A DNA stretch of 20,344 nucleotides from an uncultured Lachnospiraceae bacterium. Lineage in GTDB: Bacteria > Bacillota > Clostridia > Lachnospirales > Lachnospiraceae. The stretch lies in NCBI GenBank assembly GCA_934330725.1, contig CAKRGM010000043.1, positions 1 through 20,344 of the forward strand, written 5' to 3'. Positions 1-8,786 of the stretch are shown here, piece by piece. Every line of letters starts with the position of its first letter. The first letter of the stretch is position 1. The notes under the pieces were generated by a model, which was not told the DNA's origin, made no database searches, and saw only the letters and a program-made list of their open reading frames with translations. Both the position numbers and the translations under genes were made by a program.

Positions 1-90
1 ATTTATAAGAAATGTGAAAAATATGAATCTTCCAAATTGGCAGGCTGTAAAATAAATTTACCTTTCAAAGCTGAAATATAGGGTATACAC

Positions 91-121
91 TTGACAACAG
101 ATATATAAGTGTGGATACAAT
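91..121 (+). promoter_or_regulatory. Probable sigma-A promoter for pth (and perhaps mfd)
   Basis: A perfect -35 hexamer TTGACA lies at 91-96. The best -10 match is TACAAT at 116-121, with a long 19-base spacer. GATACA at 114-119 gives a 17-base spacer but a poorer hexamer. Either choice leaves a leader of about 100 bases before the pth start at 229. Upstream, bases 1-81 are open in frame 1 and end in TAG, and bases 2-55 are open in frame 2. Either could be the tail of a preceding gene, but I recognise neither. Confidence 0.55.
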
Positions 122-228
122 ATAAATATTATGTGCTGATACAAGCATTTTTTACACAGCTATTTAAGACACAGATTCTTCAAATGGCTGATTTTAATAA
201 ATGTATTATAGAAAGGCAGGAAATTGAA

Positions 229-786
229 ATGTATATAATAGCAGGTTTGGGAAACCCAGGTGAGAAGTATGATGGAACAAGACATAATGCCGGATTTTCT
301 GTAATAGATGAATTGGCAGATAAATATAATATCAGCGTAGATACATTAAAACATAAGGGACTGATTGGAAAAGGAACTATTGGAGGAGAAAAGGTTATTC
401 TTGTAAAGCCGCTTACATATATGAATGAGTCAGGTCAGTGTATAAGGGAAGTGCTTGATTATTATAAAGCGGATATAGATGATCTGATTGTCATATTTGA
501 TGATATAAGCCTTGAAACCGGCAAATTAAGAATAAGACCAAAGGGAAGTGCCGGAGGACATAATGGCATAAAAAGTATAATTGCACATTTAGGAAGTGAT
601 TCATTTAAAAGGGTTAAGTTTGGGGTTGGCAGCAAGCCGGCGGGATGGGATCTTGCAGACTGGGTGCTTGCCAGATTTCCAAAACAGGAAGAAGCGCTGC
701 TTTCAGAGAGCAGAAAAAAAGCCTGTGATGCAGTAGAGTGTATTCTTACACAGGGCGTTGGAAGTGCAATGAATAAATATAATTAA
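229..786 (+). CDS. pth: Peptidyl-tRNA hydrolase
   Basis: This cytoplasmic enzyme hydrolyses the ester bond of peptidyl-tRNAs that drop off the ribosome, recycling tRNA. The 185-residue protein matches the usual Pth length. It opens with the family signature GLGNPGEKYDGTRHNAGF, which carries the catalytic His. TYMNESG follows with the substrate-binding Asn, then FDDISLETGKLRIRPKG with the conserved Asp, then SAGGHNGIKSI. The frame is open upstream to 109, but the ATG at 229 is chosen because the conserved fold starts immediately there (MYIIAGLGNPG) and an AGGCAGG ribosome binding site lies at 214-220. The gene follows a promoter at 91-121 and precedes mfd by 97 bases, a pairing common in Firmicutes. 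Confidence 0.96.
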   Translation: MYIIAGLGNPGEKYDGTRHNAGFSVIDELADKYNISVDTLKHKGLIGKGTIGGEKVILVKPLTYMNESGQCIREVLDYYKADIDDLIVIFDDISLETGKLRIRPKGSAGGHNGIKSIIAHLGSDSFKRVKFGVGSKPAGWDLADWVLARFPKQEEALLSESRKKACDAVECILTQGVGSAMNKYN

Positions 787-883
787 CAACCCGTAGGGCA
801 TCTTTTGTCCAAAACATCACAATATAATTAATGATATTTGAAAAAAGATGTACCAGATGAAAAGAAAGGTATGGTAGTCAGCG

Positions 884-3800
884 GTGAGGACTTTTTATGA
901 ACCGGTTCTGGAAATTGCCGGAATGCAGGAAATACAGGATGAATTAAAAAAAGAAAAATCCCCGGTAATGATAAGTGGATGTCTTGATACTCAAAAGGTT
1001 CATTTGTCAGAAGCAATTGCAAAAGACTTTAAATTTAAAGTCATAGTAACATATGATGAGGCAAGAGCAAGGCAGATTCTTGATGACTGCCTTTTTTTTG
1101 ACAAATCCGCGGTATATTATCCTGCAAAGGATTTCATATTTTACAGTGCAAATATACATGGAAATCAGCTGATAAGCCAGAGAATAAAATGTATAAGCAG
1201 AATAGCAGATACACTTAAAGGTATAAATGGTACGCATATTGAGAGTTATGGAAACCGAAATAATGATAAATATGTTCAGGCTGACCAGGCACAACAGGGT
1301 GACAATGCTGCAGGAAAAGACAGCAAAAACAGTCTGACAATAGTAACAACAATAGATGCTTTTGCGGATATTTTGGTTCCTGTTGAACGGTATGAAAAAA
1401 ATGCAATAGAGTTTATGAGAGATGGAATAATCAATCTTGAAGAATTAAAGCGTAAACTCATTGCATGTGGGTATATCAGGACCGGCATGGTGGAAAACCC
1501 AGGTGAATTTGCAATAAGAGGTGGAATAATAGATATATTTTCATTTGTTGAGGAAACGCCGGTCAGAATAGAGCTGTGGGATGATGAAATAGATACAATG
1601 AAGATATTTGACGCTGCAAGCCAGCGGTCTATAGAAAAGATATCGTATTACAGAGTTTTTCCTGCAACTGAATGTCTTCTTTCAGAGGAAGAAAAGGAAG
1701 ATGGCCTTAAGAAGATAAAAAAAGAGATGGAAAACCAGCTTGAAGTTCTCGGACTTGGTAAAAGAAAGAAGGATGCTGCAGTTCTTGAGGCATGTAATCG
1801 TCTGCGCCAGAGTATTGCAGATATAGAAAACAGTAAAAGCTATGAGAAGTGCATAAATTCATTTTCAAAGGAACTTTCAGATTTTGCAGGATATTTTCCA
1901 AAGGACAGCACACTGTTTATATTTGACGAGCCGGACAGTATGAGTGAGCGCATGAAGCTGGTGGAATATGAATATTCTGAAAGTATGAAAAACAGGATAG
2001 CTGGAGGATATATTCTGCCAAGTCAGGCACAGCTGATGCGAAGCACTGCAGATATTTATAATAAAATTGAGTCAGGTCATCTTCTCATGCTTTCAACACT
2101 TGATTACAGACCAAAGATTATTAAAGCTGAGTATAATCACAGCATAATGGTAAAGAGCATCAGTTCATATAATAACAGCTTTGAATACCTTGCAGACGAT
2201 TTGAAAAAATATAAAAGAAATGGTTACAGGGCAATACTGGTTTGCAACTCCAGAACACGTGCATCAAGAATTGTCTCAGATCTGGACGATTATGGTCTTG
2301 AATCATATTTTAGTGAAGATTTTGAAAAGGAAATTCTTCCCGGAACGGTTATGGTAACGTATGGAAATATTCATAAAGGCTTTGAGTATCCGGAAATAAA
2401 ATTTGTTGTAATAGCAGAAAATGATATATTTACAAGTAAAAGACAGAAAAGAACGCATAAGAAAAAATATGAAGGTAAGTCAATATCCGGTTTTAATGAG
2501 CTTAGTATAGGTGATTATGTTGTACATGAAAGCCATGGACTTGGTATATATAAAGGTATTGAGAAAATACGTGTTGAGGGTGTTGAAAAGGACTATATAA
2601 AAATCGAATATGGTGATAACAGCAACCTGTTCGTACTTGCGACACAGTTAGACCGCCTGCAAAAATATGCGGCGGCAGATACTGATAAAAAGCCTAAGCT
2701 CAATAAGCTTGGCGGTCAGGAATGGAACAAGACAAAAAGTAAGGTTCATACAGCGGTTGAAGAAGTTGCAAAGGACCTTGTGGAGCTTTATGCAGTAAGA
2801 CAGCAAAAAACGGGATTCCAGTTTGGACCGGACACGGTCTGGCAGCGGGAGTTTGAAGAAATGTTTCCATATGAGGAGACAAAAGACCAGCTTAATGCTA
2901 TTGAAGATACCAAAACAGATATGCAGAGCAAACGTGTTATGGACAGACTTGTCTGTGGCGATGTAGGATATGGTAAGACGGAAGTTGCAATACGTGCGGC
3001 ATTTAAAGCCGTACAGGACGGGAAACAAGTTGCATACCTCGTTCCGACTACGATACTTGCGCAGCAGCATTATTCAACATTTATGCATCGAATGAAGAAT
3101 TTTCCAGTCAATGTAAGCCAGTTGTCAAGTTTTAGAACTGCCTCGCAGATAAAGGAGACAATAAAGGGCTTAAAAAATGGTATGGTTGACATAGTAATCG
3201 GAACACACAGGCTGTTGTCAAAGGATGTTCAATTTAAAGATCTGGGGCTTTTGATAATCGATGAGGAGCAGCGATTCGGTGTAACGCACAAAGAAAAAAT
3301 AAAGAAGCTTAAAAATGATATTGATGTACTTACACTGAGTGCGACTCCTATTCCAAGAACACTGCATATGAGTCTTGTTGGAATCAGGGATATGAGTGTA
3401 CTTGAAGAGCCGCCGGTTGACAGGGTACCTATTCAGACATTTGTAACTGAGCATAATGATGAAATGATACGTGAAGCGATAAACAGAGAACTTGCCAGAA
3501 AAGGACAGGTCTATTATGTATACAATAAAGTAAGAAATATTGATGAAGCAGCGGCACATATTAAGCAGCTTGTTCCGGATGCAAATGTTGAATTTGCACA
3601 TGGACAGATGGATAAGCGTCAGCTTGAAAAAATTATGTTTGATTTTATAAATGGAGAGATAGACGTACTTGTTTCGACGACTATAATTGAGACGGGAATG
3701 GATATATCAAATGTAAATACAATGATTATTGAGGATGCAGATAAATTTGGATTGTCTCAGTTATATCAGCTGAGGGGACGTGTTGGAAGAAGCAACAGGA

Positions 3801-4543
3801 CAGCTTATGCATTCCTTCTATATAGAAGGAACGGGATGCTCTCAGAAGTAGCGCAGAAGCGTCTGAGTGCTATCAGGGAATTTTCCGACCTGGGTTCAGG
3901 CTTTAAGATTGCAATGAAGGATCTTGAGATAAGAGGTGCCGGAAATGTGCTTGGAAAGAGCCAGCATGGACATATGGCAGCAGTCGGTTATGATTTGTAC
4001 TGTAAAATGCTTAACCAGGCAGTCAATGAACTTAAGGGAATAAAGAATGAGTATGCGTTTGAAACAAATGTAGATCTTGATGTTGATGCATATATTCCAT
4101 CAATGTATATAAAAAATGAATACCAGAAACTGGATATATATAAGCGTATCGCTTCGATATCATCGGAAGAAGAACTTGCAGATATGTCGGATGAACTTAT
4201 GGACAGATATGGAAGCATACCGGATTGTGCAGCTAATCTTTTACAGATTGCACTCATAAAGGCGATTGCACACAAAATAGGAATTACAGAAGTAAAGGGT
4301 GGTCTTGATACATCAGTATTTCCTTCAGTATACAGGACATTCCTGAAGATATCTCCAAAAGCCGAAATAAAATCCGAAAAAATACCGGAATTTGTGGATA
4401 GTTTTGGCGGGGCAATGACATTTAAAGTAAATACAGATCCTGTATTTACATGGAAAGTAACAAAAAAGAAATTCAGCAATGCAAAAGAATATTTAGAAGG
4501 ATTAAAACACATGCTTGAAGTTATGTGCAGTACTATGCTATAA
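884..4543 (+). CDS. mfd: Transcription-repair coupling factor Mfd
   Basis: Mfd is an ATP-driven DNA translocase that pushes stalled RNA polymerase off damaged template and recruits UvrA for nucleotide excision repair. The 1219-residue product is somewhat longer than the roughly 1150-1180 usual for the family. The order is canonical: N-terminal UvrB-like region; RNA-polymerase-interaction domain from about residue 540 (LSIGDYVVHESHGLGIYKGI); superfamily 2 helicase core with Walker A GDVGYGKT at about 692-699 and DEEQ box at about 793-796; translocation motif QLRGRVGR at about 962; then the C-terminal D7 domain. The start is GTG at 884. Upstream ATGs at 848 and 871 run into stops, and the protein begins MRTFYEPVLEI as other clostridial Mfd proteins do. 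The only ribosome-binding candidate, AAAGG at 865-869, is rather distant. Confidence 0.96.
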   Translation: MRTFYEPVLEIAGMQEIQDELKKEKSPVMISGCLDTQKVHLSEAIAKDFKFKVIVTYDEARARQILDDCLFFDKSAVYYPAKDFIFYSANIHGNQLISQRIKCISRIADTLKGINGTHIESYGNRNNDKYVQADQAQQGDNAAGKDSKNSLTIVTTIDAFADILVPVERYEKNAIEFMRDGIINLEELKRKLIACGYIRTGMVENPGEFAIRGGIIDIFSFVEETPVRIELWDDEIDTMKIFDAASQRSIEKISYYRVFPATECLLSEEEKEDGLKKIKKEMENQLEVLGLGKRKKDAAVLEACNRLRQSIADIENSKSYEKCINSFSKELSDFAGYFPKDSTLFIFDEPDSMSERMKLVEYEYSESMKNRIAGGYILPSQAQLMRSTADIYNKIESGHLLMLSTLDYRPKIIKAEYNHSIMVKSISSYNNSFEYLADDLKKYKRNGYRAILVCNSRTRASRIVSDLDDYGLESYFSEDFEKEILPGTVMVTYGNIHKGFEYPEIKFVVIAENDIFTSKRQKRTHKKKYEGKSISGFNELSIGDYVVHESHGLGIYKGIEKIRVEGVEKDYIKIEYGDNSNLFVLATQLDRLQKYAAADTDKKPKLNKLGGQEWNKTKSKVHTAVEEVAKDLVELYAVRQQKTGFQFGPDTVWQREFEEMFPYEETKDQLNAIEDTKTDMQSKRVMDRLVCGDVGYGKTEVAIRAAFKAVQDGKQVAYLVPTTILAQQHYSTFMHRMKNFPVNVSQLSSFRTASQIKETIKGLKNGMVDIVIGTHRLLSKDVQFKDLGLLIIDEEQRFGVTHKEKIKKLKNDIDVLTLSATPIPRTLHMSLVGIRDMSVLEEPPVDRVPIQTFVTEHNDEMIREAINRELARKGQVYYVYNKVRNIDEAAAHIKQLVPDANVEFAHGQMDKRQLEKIMFDFINGEIDVLVSTTIIETGMDISNVNTMIIEDADKFGLSQLYQLRGRVGRSNRTAYAFLLYRRNGMLSEVAQKRLSAIREFSDLGSGFKIAMKDLEIRGAGNVLGKSQHGHMAAVGYDLYCKMLNQAVNELKGIKNEYAFETNVDLDVDAYIPSMYIKNEYQKLDIYKRIASISSEEELADMSDELMDRYGSIPDCAANLLQIALIKAIAHKIGITEVKGGLDTSVFPSVYRTFLKISPKAEIKSEKIPEFVDSFGGAMTFKVNTDPVFTWKVTKKKFSNAKEYLEGLKHMLEVMCSTML

Positions 4544-4544
4544 T

Positions 4545-4589
4545 ACTTTAAAGTTTAACACTTTAAAGCGAAAAACAAAAACGCTTTAA
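4545..4589. repeat. CTTTAAAG direct repeats and a small inverted repeat
   Basis: ACTTTAAAG occurs at 4545-4553 and again at 4560-4568. The second copy runs into an 8-base inverted repeat, TTAAAGCG at 4563-4570 and CGCTTTAA at 4582-4589, around an 11-base A-rich loop. There is no run of T after the stem, so it is at best a weak terminator. It could instead be a regulatory site between mfd and the aldolase-like gene. Confidence 0.35.
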
Positions 4590-4627
4590 TTAAATAAATT
4601 AATAAGGCGTAGGAATGGAGGATTATT

Positions 4628-5599
4628 ATGGAACAAAAAGGTGAACTTATATCGTACAGATCAGATATTAAAGTGGTTGATTGTACAATTCGTGATGGTG
4701 GTCTCGTTAACGATTTTTATTTTACAGATGAATTTGTAAGAGATCTGTATAAGTCTAATATAGAGGCTGGCGTTGATTATATGGAATTTGGATATAAGGC
4801 ATCAAAAGACCAGTTCGATGTTAATAAGTTTGGAAAATGGAAGTTCTGTGATGAACAGGATATAAGAGATATAGTTGGTGAAAATAACACAGATCTTAAA
4901 ATATCAGTTATGGCAGATGTGGGACGAACAGATTTTAAAAAGGATATTATTCCAAAAAAAGACAGTGTTATAGATCTTATAAGAATTGCAACATACGTAA
5001 ATACAATACCGGCAGCAGTTGAGATGATTGAATACTGTGCTGATTTAGGATATGAAACAACTGTAAACGTAATGGCGGTTTCTACTGCTAATGAAAGTGA
5101 ACTTGACATTGCTCTTGATCTTCTTGGAAAAAGTAAGGTTGGAACAATATATCTGGTAGACAGTTATGGTTCACTTTATCCTGAACAGGTAAGACGTCTT
5201 TCTGAAAAATACCTTGGTGTTGCAGAAAAGTATGGCAAGCATATTGGAATTCATGCACATAATAACCAGCAGCTGGCATTTGCAAATACAATTGAGGCCT
5301 GTCGTATCGGTGTAAGTTACCTTGATGCAACAATGAGCGGTATGGGAAGAGGTGCAGGTAACTGCTATATGGAACTTCTTATGGGATTTTTACGTAATCC
5401 AAAGTACAGATTAGATCCGGTTCTTAAGTTTGTCCAGAATCATATACTTCCATTAAAAAAAGATGGTGTTGTATGGGGCTGTGATGTCCAGTATATGATA
5501 ACAGGACAGCAGAACCAGCATCCGCGTACTGCAATTGCATTTACAAAAGACAGGCGCGAAGACTATGATGCGTTTTATCAGTCAATATTAAATGACTGA
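4628..5599 (+). CDS. DRE-TIM metallolyase-family aldolase-like protein
   Basis: This 323-residue protein belongs to the HMG-CoA-lyase / 4-hydroxy-2-oxovalerate aldolase superfamily, (beta/alpha)8 barrels that use a divalent metal to make or break C-C bonds next to a 2-oxo acid or acyl group. The strand-1 motif is TIRDGG (Arg22, Asp23). Metal ligands are visible as IHAHNN (His209, His211) and GMGRGAGN (Asn245). GTIYLVDSYGSLYPEQV is the usual late-barrel motif with Asp and Ser. There is no regulatory LeuA domain, so it is not an isopropylmalate or citramalate synthase, and no acylating dehydrogenase partner of the BphJ type is nearby. The GGAGG at 4617-4621 fixes the start. ilvE follows after 234 bases and hints at 2-oxo acid metabolism. 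The exact substrate is unknown. Confidence 0.85.
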   Translation: MEQKGELISYRSDIKVVDCTIRDGGLVNDFYFTDEFVRDLYKSNIEAGVDYMEFGYKASKDQFDVNKFGKWKFCDEQDIRDIVGENNTDLKISVMADVGRTDFKKDIIPKKDSVIDLIRIATYVNTIPAAVEMIEYCADLGYETTVNVMAVSTANESELDIALDLLGKSKVGTIYLVDSYGSLYPEQVRRLSEKYLGVAEKYGKHIGIHAHNNQQLAFANTIEACRIGVSYLDATMSGMGRGAGNCYMELLMGFLRNPKYRLDPVLKFVQNHILPLKKDGVVWGCDVQYMITGQQNQHPRTAIAFTKDRREDYDAFYQSILND

Positions 5600-5722
5600 T
5601 TCTGCAACTGATGTCAGAACTATTATTTAAAAATTCTGCAAAAATCTGCAGTACCGCGCTACTGGCCGTGCAGGCAGATGATACATCGTTATTTGCATCG
5701 TAAATTGCATCATAATATAATA
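5600..5722. other. Intergenic region downstream of the aldolase-like gene
   Basis: No gene is visible here. CTGCA at 5646-5650 can pair with TGCAG at 5669-5673, and GTA-CCGCGC-TAC lies inside, giving a short GC-rich fold with no T tract. It is too weak to call a terminator with confidence. TTGCATCGTAAATTGCATC near 5693-5711 contains a TTGCATC direct repeat. Confidence 0.3.
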
Positions 5723-5751
5723 TTGACTTTATAAAGGCATAGCAGTAAAAT
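5723..5751 (+). promoter_or_regulatory. Promoter of ilvE
   Basis: The -35 element is TTGACT (5723-5728) and the -10 is TAAAAT (5746-5751), with an optimal 17-base spacer. Transcription would start near 5758 and leave a leader of about 75 bases. I see no T-box specifier loop, T-box sequence or leader peptide in it, so no attenuation mechanism is claimed. Confidence 0.7.
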
Positions 5752-5833
5752 AACGTATAAGCATTGCGTGGAATGTATTTTTAATGCACATTTCTTAACA
5801 ATCAAATTATCATAAAGGAAGGAAGTAATTACA

Positions 5834-6859
5834 ATGGAAAAGAAAAATCTTGACTGGGCAAATCTTGGCTTTGGCTACATAAAAACAGACAAGAGATTTG
5901 TAGCAAACTATAAGAATGGTGCGTGGGATGACGGTGTCATTACCGACGATGATAAGGTTGTTATCAGTGAGTGTGCAGGTGTTTTACAGTATGCTCAGAC
6001 ATGTTTTGAAGGAATGAAAGCATATACTACAGAGGATGGAAGAATTGTAACATTCAGACCTGATCTTAATGGTGAAAGACTTGAGAACTCTGCAAAGAGA
6101 CTCGAAATGCCTGTATTCCCAAAAGAAAAGTTTGTTGATGCAGTTTTAAAGACAATCAAAGCAAATGCAGCATGGGTACCACCTTATGGTTCAGGTGCTA
6201 CATTATATATTCGTCCATATATGTTTGGAAGCAACCCTGTTATCGGTGTAAAGCCTGCTGATGAGTATCAGTTCAGAATATTTACAACACCTGTTGGTCC
6301 ATATTTCAAGGGTGGTGCTAAGCCTATTACAATTAAAGTATCTGATTTTGACAGAGCAGCACCTAATGGTACAGGTCATATCAAGGCCGGTCTTAACTAT
6401 GCCATGAGTTTACATGCTATTGTTACAGCACATAATGAAGGATTTGCAGAGAATATGTATCTTGATGCTGCAACAAGAACTAAGGTAGAAGAAACAGGTG
6501 GAGCTAACTTCATCTTTATTACAAAGGACGGAAAGCTTGTTACACCTAAGTCATCAAGTATCTTACCATCAATAACACGTCGTTCAATCGAATACGTTGC
6601 TAAGGAATATCTTGGACTTGAGGTTGAAGAAAGAGAAGTATACTTTAAGGAATTAGGCGATTTTGCTGAATGTGGTCTTTGTGGTACTGCAGCAGTTATT
6701 TCACCGGTTGCCAAGATTAATGACCATGGCAGGGAAATTGTATTTGAAAACAGCAAGGATGAGATGGGTCCTGTTACAAAGAAGATCTATGATACATTAA
6801 CAGGTATCCAGATGGGTAGAATTGAGCCACCTAAGGGATGGATTTATACTGTAGAATAA
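5834..6859 (+). CDS. ilvE: Branched-chain amino acid aminotransferase
   Basis: This cytoplasmic PLP enzyme catalyses the last step of leucine, isoleucine and valine synthesis and the first step of their breakdown, exchanging the amino group with glutamate. The 341-residue length fits the longer class IV form seen in Gram-positives. Visible motifs are the YAQTCFEGMKAY segment, the PLP lysine in GTGHIKAGLNYAMS (Lys184), VEETGGANFIFI on the cofactor side, and CGLCGTAAVISPV (Cys280, Cys283). The CxxC spacing recalls the redox pair of mammalian BCATs, but that role is not established here. A strong AAGGAAGGAAG ribosome binding site, its own near-consensus promoter and a strong terminator indicate a well-expressed single-gene transcript. 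Confidence 0.96.
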   Translation: MEKKNLDWANLGFGYIKTDKRFVANYKNGAWDDGVITDDDKVVISECAGVLQYAQTCFEGMKAYTTEDGRIVTFRPDLNGERLENSAKRLEMPVFPKEKFVDAVLKTIKANAAWVPPYGSGATLYIRPYMFGSNPVIGVKPADEYQFRIFTTPVGPYFKGGAKPITIKVSDFDRAAPNGTGHIKAGLNYAMSLHAIVTAHNEGFAENMYLDAATRTKVEETGGANFIFITKDGKLVTPKSSSILPSITRRSIEYVAKEYLGLEVEEREVYFKELGDFAECGLCGTAAVISPVAKINDHGREIVFENSKDEMGPVTKKIYDTLTGIQMGRIEPPKGWIYTVE

Positions 6860-6910
6860 AATAAAAAATGTTTAATATAAAAGATATGCATTTAATTTAG
6901 AACAGATGCG

Positions 6911-6937
6911 GTATTAGATGTATTAAATGTATTAAAG
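6911..6937. repeat. Three tandem copies of a 9-base repeat
   Basis: GTATTAGAT, GTATTAAAT and GTATTAAAG lie head to tail, just before the ilvE terminator. The copies differ at one or two positions. The function is unknown; it may be slippage-derived low-complexity DNA. Confidence 0.6.
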
Positions 6938-6943
6938 TAAGAA

Positions 6944-6986
6944 GTCTGAAACATGCCAGGTATTAATGGTATGTTTCAGGCTTTTT
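6944..6986 (+). terminator. Rho-independent terminator of ilvE
   Basis: A 14-base-pair stem pairs 6944-6957 with 6968-6981, with two G-U pairs. The loop is 10 bases and five Ts follow at 6982-6986. Confidence 0.9.
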
Positions 6987-7046
6987 ATGATTTACAGGTG
7001 AACCGTACACAAAATTAAGATAAGCACAAAATCTTGTTATTCACTA

Positions 7047-7076
7047 TTGCCATTAACCATGTATATAAGTTAAAAT
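7047..7076 (+). promoter_or_regulatory. Candidate promoter of the SseB-like gene
   Basis: TTGCCA (7047-7052) and TAAAAT (7071-7076) are separated by 18 bases. It lies between the ilvE terminator and the SseB-like gene, where a promoter is needed. The AT-rich context offers other weaker choices. Confidence 0.4.
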
Positions 7077-7158
7077 AAAAATAGTTTGTTTTAATTATAA
7101 GATAAGGTTAAAACGTATAAACAGGTATTTTATAAAAAGTTTGGAAATGGAGACTGTA

Positions 7159-8661
7159 ATGGGAATATTTAATAAAAAGAAGGACAAAGAAGATACAAAT
7201 AAGAAATCTGCAGATATAAATGCAGATGCAGCTGATAAAAAAGAAAAGCTTGAAGCAGATGCAGCATTTTATATTGAAGATGTATTCCGTCTTAACGAGG
7301 AACAAAAGGATGGAGCTGTAGTTGCAGGCCTTATGGCAAAAGGGGTATTCCATAAAGGTGATAAAGTATATCAGATAGATGATAAGGGAAAAATTACACT
7401 TTGTTGTGTGGTATCAGGTATGGAAAGACCGGTAAATGCTGTTATGACACAGATGGATGAAGCTGCGTATGATCCGGGATCAATAGATTTAAGCAGATTT
7501 GGAATTCATCTTAAAGGTGTAACATTTGATCAGTTAAAGAAAAGCAGTTATCTTTTACATTTTAAAGAAAATGATAATATTGAAATAGGTGATGATGCAA
7601 TAGCAGATGAGAAGGAAAAAGAAGCTAAGGCTGCAGCGGGTACGGACAGTGCAGCTGACGGTGCGGATGCAGGTAAGGCTTCCGGTAAGGATGCTGTATC
7701 AGACAAGCGAAAAGATGAAATAGGACCTATGGTTCTTGCTGAAAATATAAACGAAGACCAGCTGGATGATATTACAATACAGGAGTTGTGTTTCCTGATC
7801 TGTACAGCAGAGCATTTTAATAAAGTAAAGGCAGTTGCTAACTATGAAGACAAGAAAAAGCTTTTGTATAAAGCTCTATATAAGAAACTTCTGGGGGCAG
7901 ATGAACTCTATATTACAATTGACAGAACAACAAACATGCCATTTATAAACAATGACACTGTAGATGTTTATTCAAAAAAATCATTTGCTATTGATGCTGC
8001 AAATCATTACTTAAAAGAGTACAGAGATCTCATGGTTGTAGGTATTCCAAAAGGTAAGTCAGGACTTCCGGATGGGTTGGGACTTTTTGCATGGTTTTAC
8101 TATCTTGGCGCAGAAAATATTGTTATTGATAATGGACAGTATAAGGTTGCGGTCAACAGAAATGATATTCTTTCAAAGCCTGACTATTCAAAGGCAACTT
8201 ATGTTGAGACTCCGGTTGAGAATCCAAAGCTTCGTTTTGCCATTAACAGATGTCTTTCAGAAGCGAGATGGCCGGTTGAATACGAGGAACGTGAGAAAGT
8301 ATTTGCTGAAAAAAATGGGACAATGGTTGAGGGAATCCTTAAAGCCAAGTTCCTTGTTGCAATGAAGATAGATGGTGATACAGAAAAGAAAGACCGTAAT
8401 GTTGAGGTAATTAAAAAGGATAGCAATATAATGATTCCGCAGATAACAAATAAACAGGGTGAAAATTTCCAGGCTGCATTTACTGACTGGACAGAATTCG
8501 GAAAAGTTTATGATAAAACAAAGTGGAGCGGTCTTATAGTTGATGCAAATGAAGTCTTTATGTTTGCAAAGGATAATGGAATAGTAATAAATCCACTTGG
8601 CGAAAATCTTATCATAAGTGGCGCAGTTAAGGATGAAATTGCAAAAAGATTAAAAAAATAA
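7159..8661 (+). CDS. SseB-like protein with an N-terminal EF-Tu-domain-II-like barrel
   Basis: The 500-residue soluble protein has two parts. Residues about 35-135 resemble the beta-barrel second domain of translation GTPases: IEDVFRLN, then GAVVAGLMAKGVFHKGDKV (residues about 52-70), parallels the EF-Tu pattern of an 'EDVF' strand followed by GTVVTGRVERG and GDxV. There is no GTPase domain. A charged Ala/Asp/Lys linker follows at about 150-186. From about residue 230 the sequence is SseB-type, ending with ENFQAAFTDWTEF (from 435) and GIVINPLGENLII, typical of the SseB N-terminal domain family. SseB-family roles are poorly defined outside the Enterobacteria. The ATG at 7159 is preferred over the in-frame TTG at 7141 because GGAG at 7149-7152 sits six bases upstream. 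Domain identities come from motif reading; function unknown. Confidence 0.8.
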   Translation: MGIFNKKKDKEDTNKKSADINADAADKKEKLEADAAFYIEDVFRLNEEQKDGAVVAGLMAKGVFHKGDKVYQIDDKGKITLCCVVSGMERPVNAVMTQMDEAAYDPGSIDLSRFGIHLKGVTFDQLKKSSYLLHFKENDNIEIGDDAIADEKEKEAKAAAGTDSAADGADAGKASGKDAVSDKRKDEIGPMVLAENINEDQLDDITIQELCFLICTAEHFNKVKAVANYEDKKKLLYKALYKKLLGADELYITIDRTTNMPFINNDTVDVYSKKSFAIDAANHYLKEYRDLMVVGIPKGKSGLPDGLGLFAWFYYLGAENIVIDNGQYKVAVNRNDILSKPDYSKATYVETPVENPKLRFAINRCLSEARWPVEYEEREKVFAEKNGTMVEGILKAKFLVAMKIDGDTEKKDRNVEVIKKDSNIMIPQITNKQGENFQAAFTDWTEFGKVYDKTKWSGLIVDANEVFMFAKDNGIVINPLGENLIISGAVKDEIAKRLKK

Positions 8662-8734
8662 ACTCATAAATATGAACAACTTTATTATATTTTGCAAAAA
8701 TACATAATATAGATAAATCATAGAAAATATGATA

Positions 8735-8766
8735 ATATACTAGTATATATGTCGTTAACAAACGAC
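8735..8766. promoter_or_regulatory. 14-base palindrome and small hairpin upstream of the 77-residue gene
   Basis: ATATACTAGTATAT at 8735-8748 is a perfect palindrome. It is followed at once by GTCGTT (8751-8756), AACA and AACGAC (8761-8766), a 6-base-pair stem with a 4-base loop. The pair sits where the promoter and 5' end of the next gene should be. It could be an operator plus leader hairpin. AT-rich palindromes also arise by chance. Confidence 0.35.
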
Positions 8767-8786
8767 GGAAAAGAGGCGTTGCATAA

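Noticed and set aside
109..228. Upstream extension of Pth by 40 residues
   Set aside because: The conserved fold begins exactly at the ATG at 229, and bases 91-121 look like the promoter.
3988..4512. 174-codon reverse-strand frame inside mfd
   Set aside because: It lies wholly within the conserved C-terminal part of Mfd and has no recognisable motifs.
5758..5833. T-box or leader-peptide attenuator before ilvE
   Set aside because: No T-box sequence, specifier hairpin, terminator or branched-chain-codon-rich peptide is visible in the short leader.
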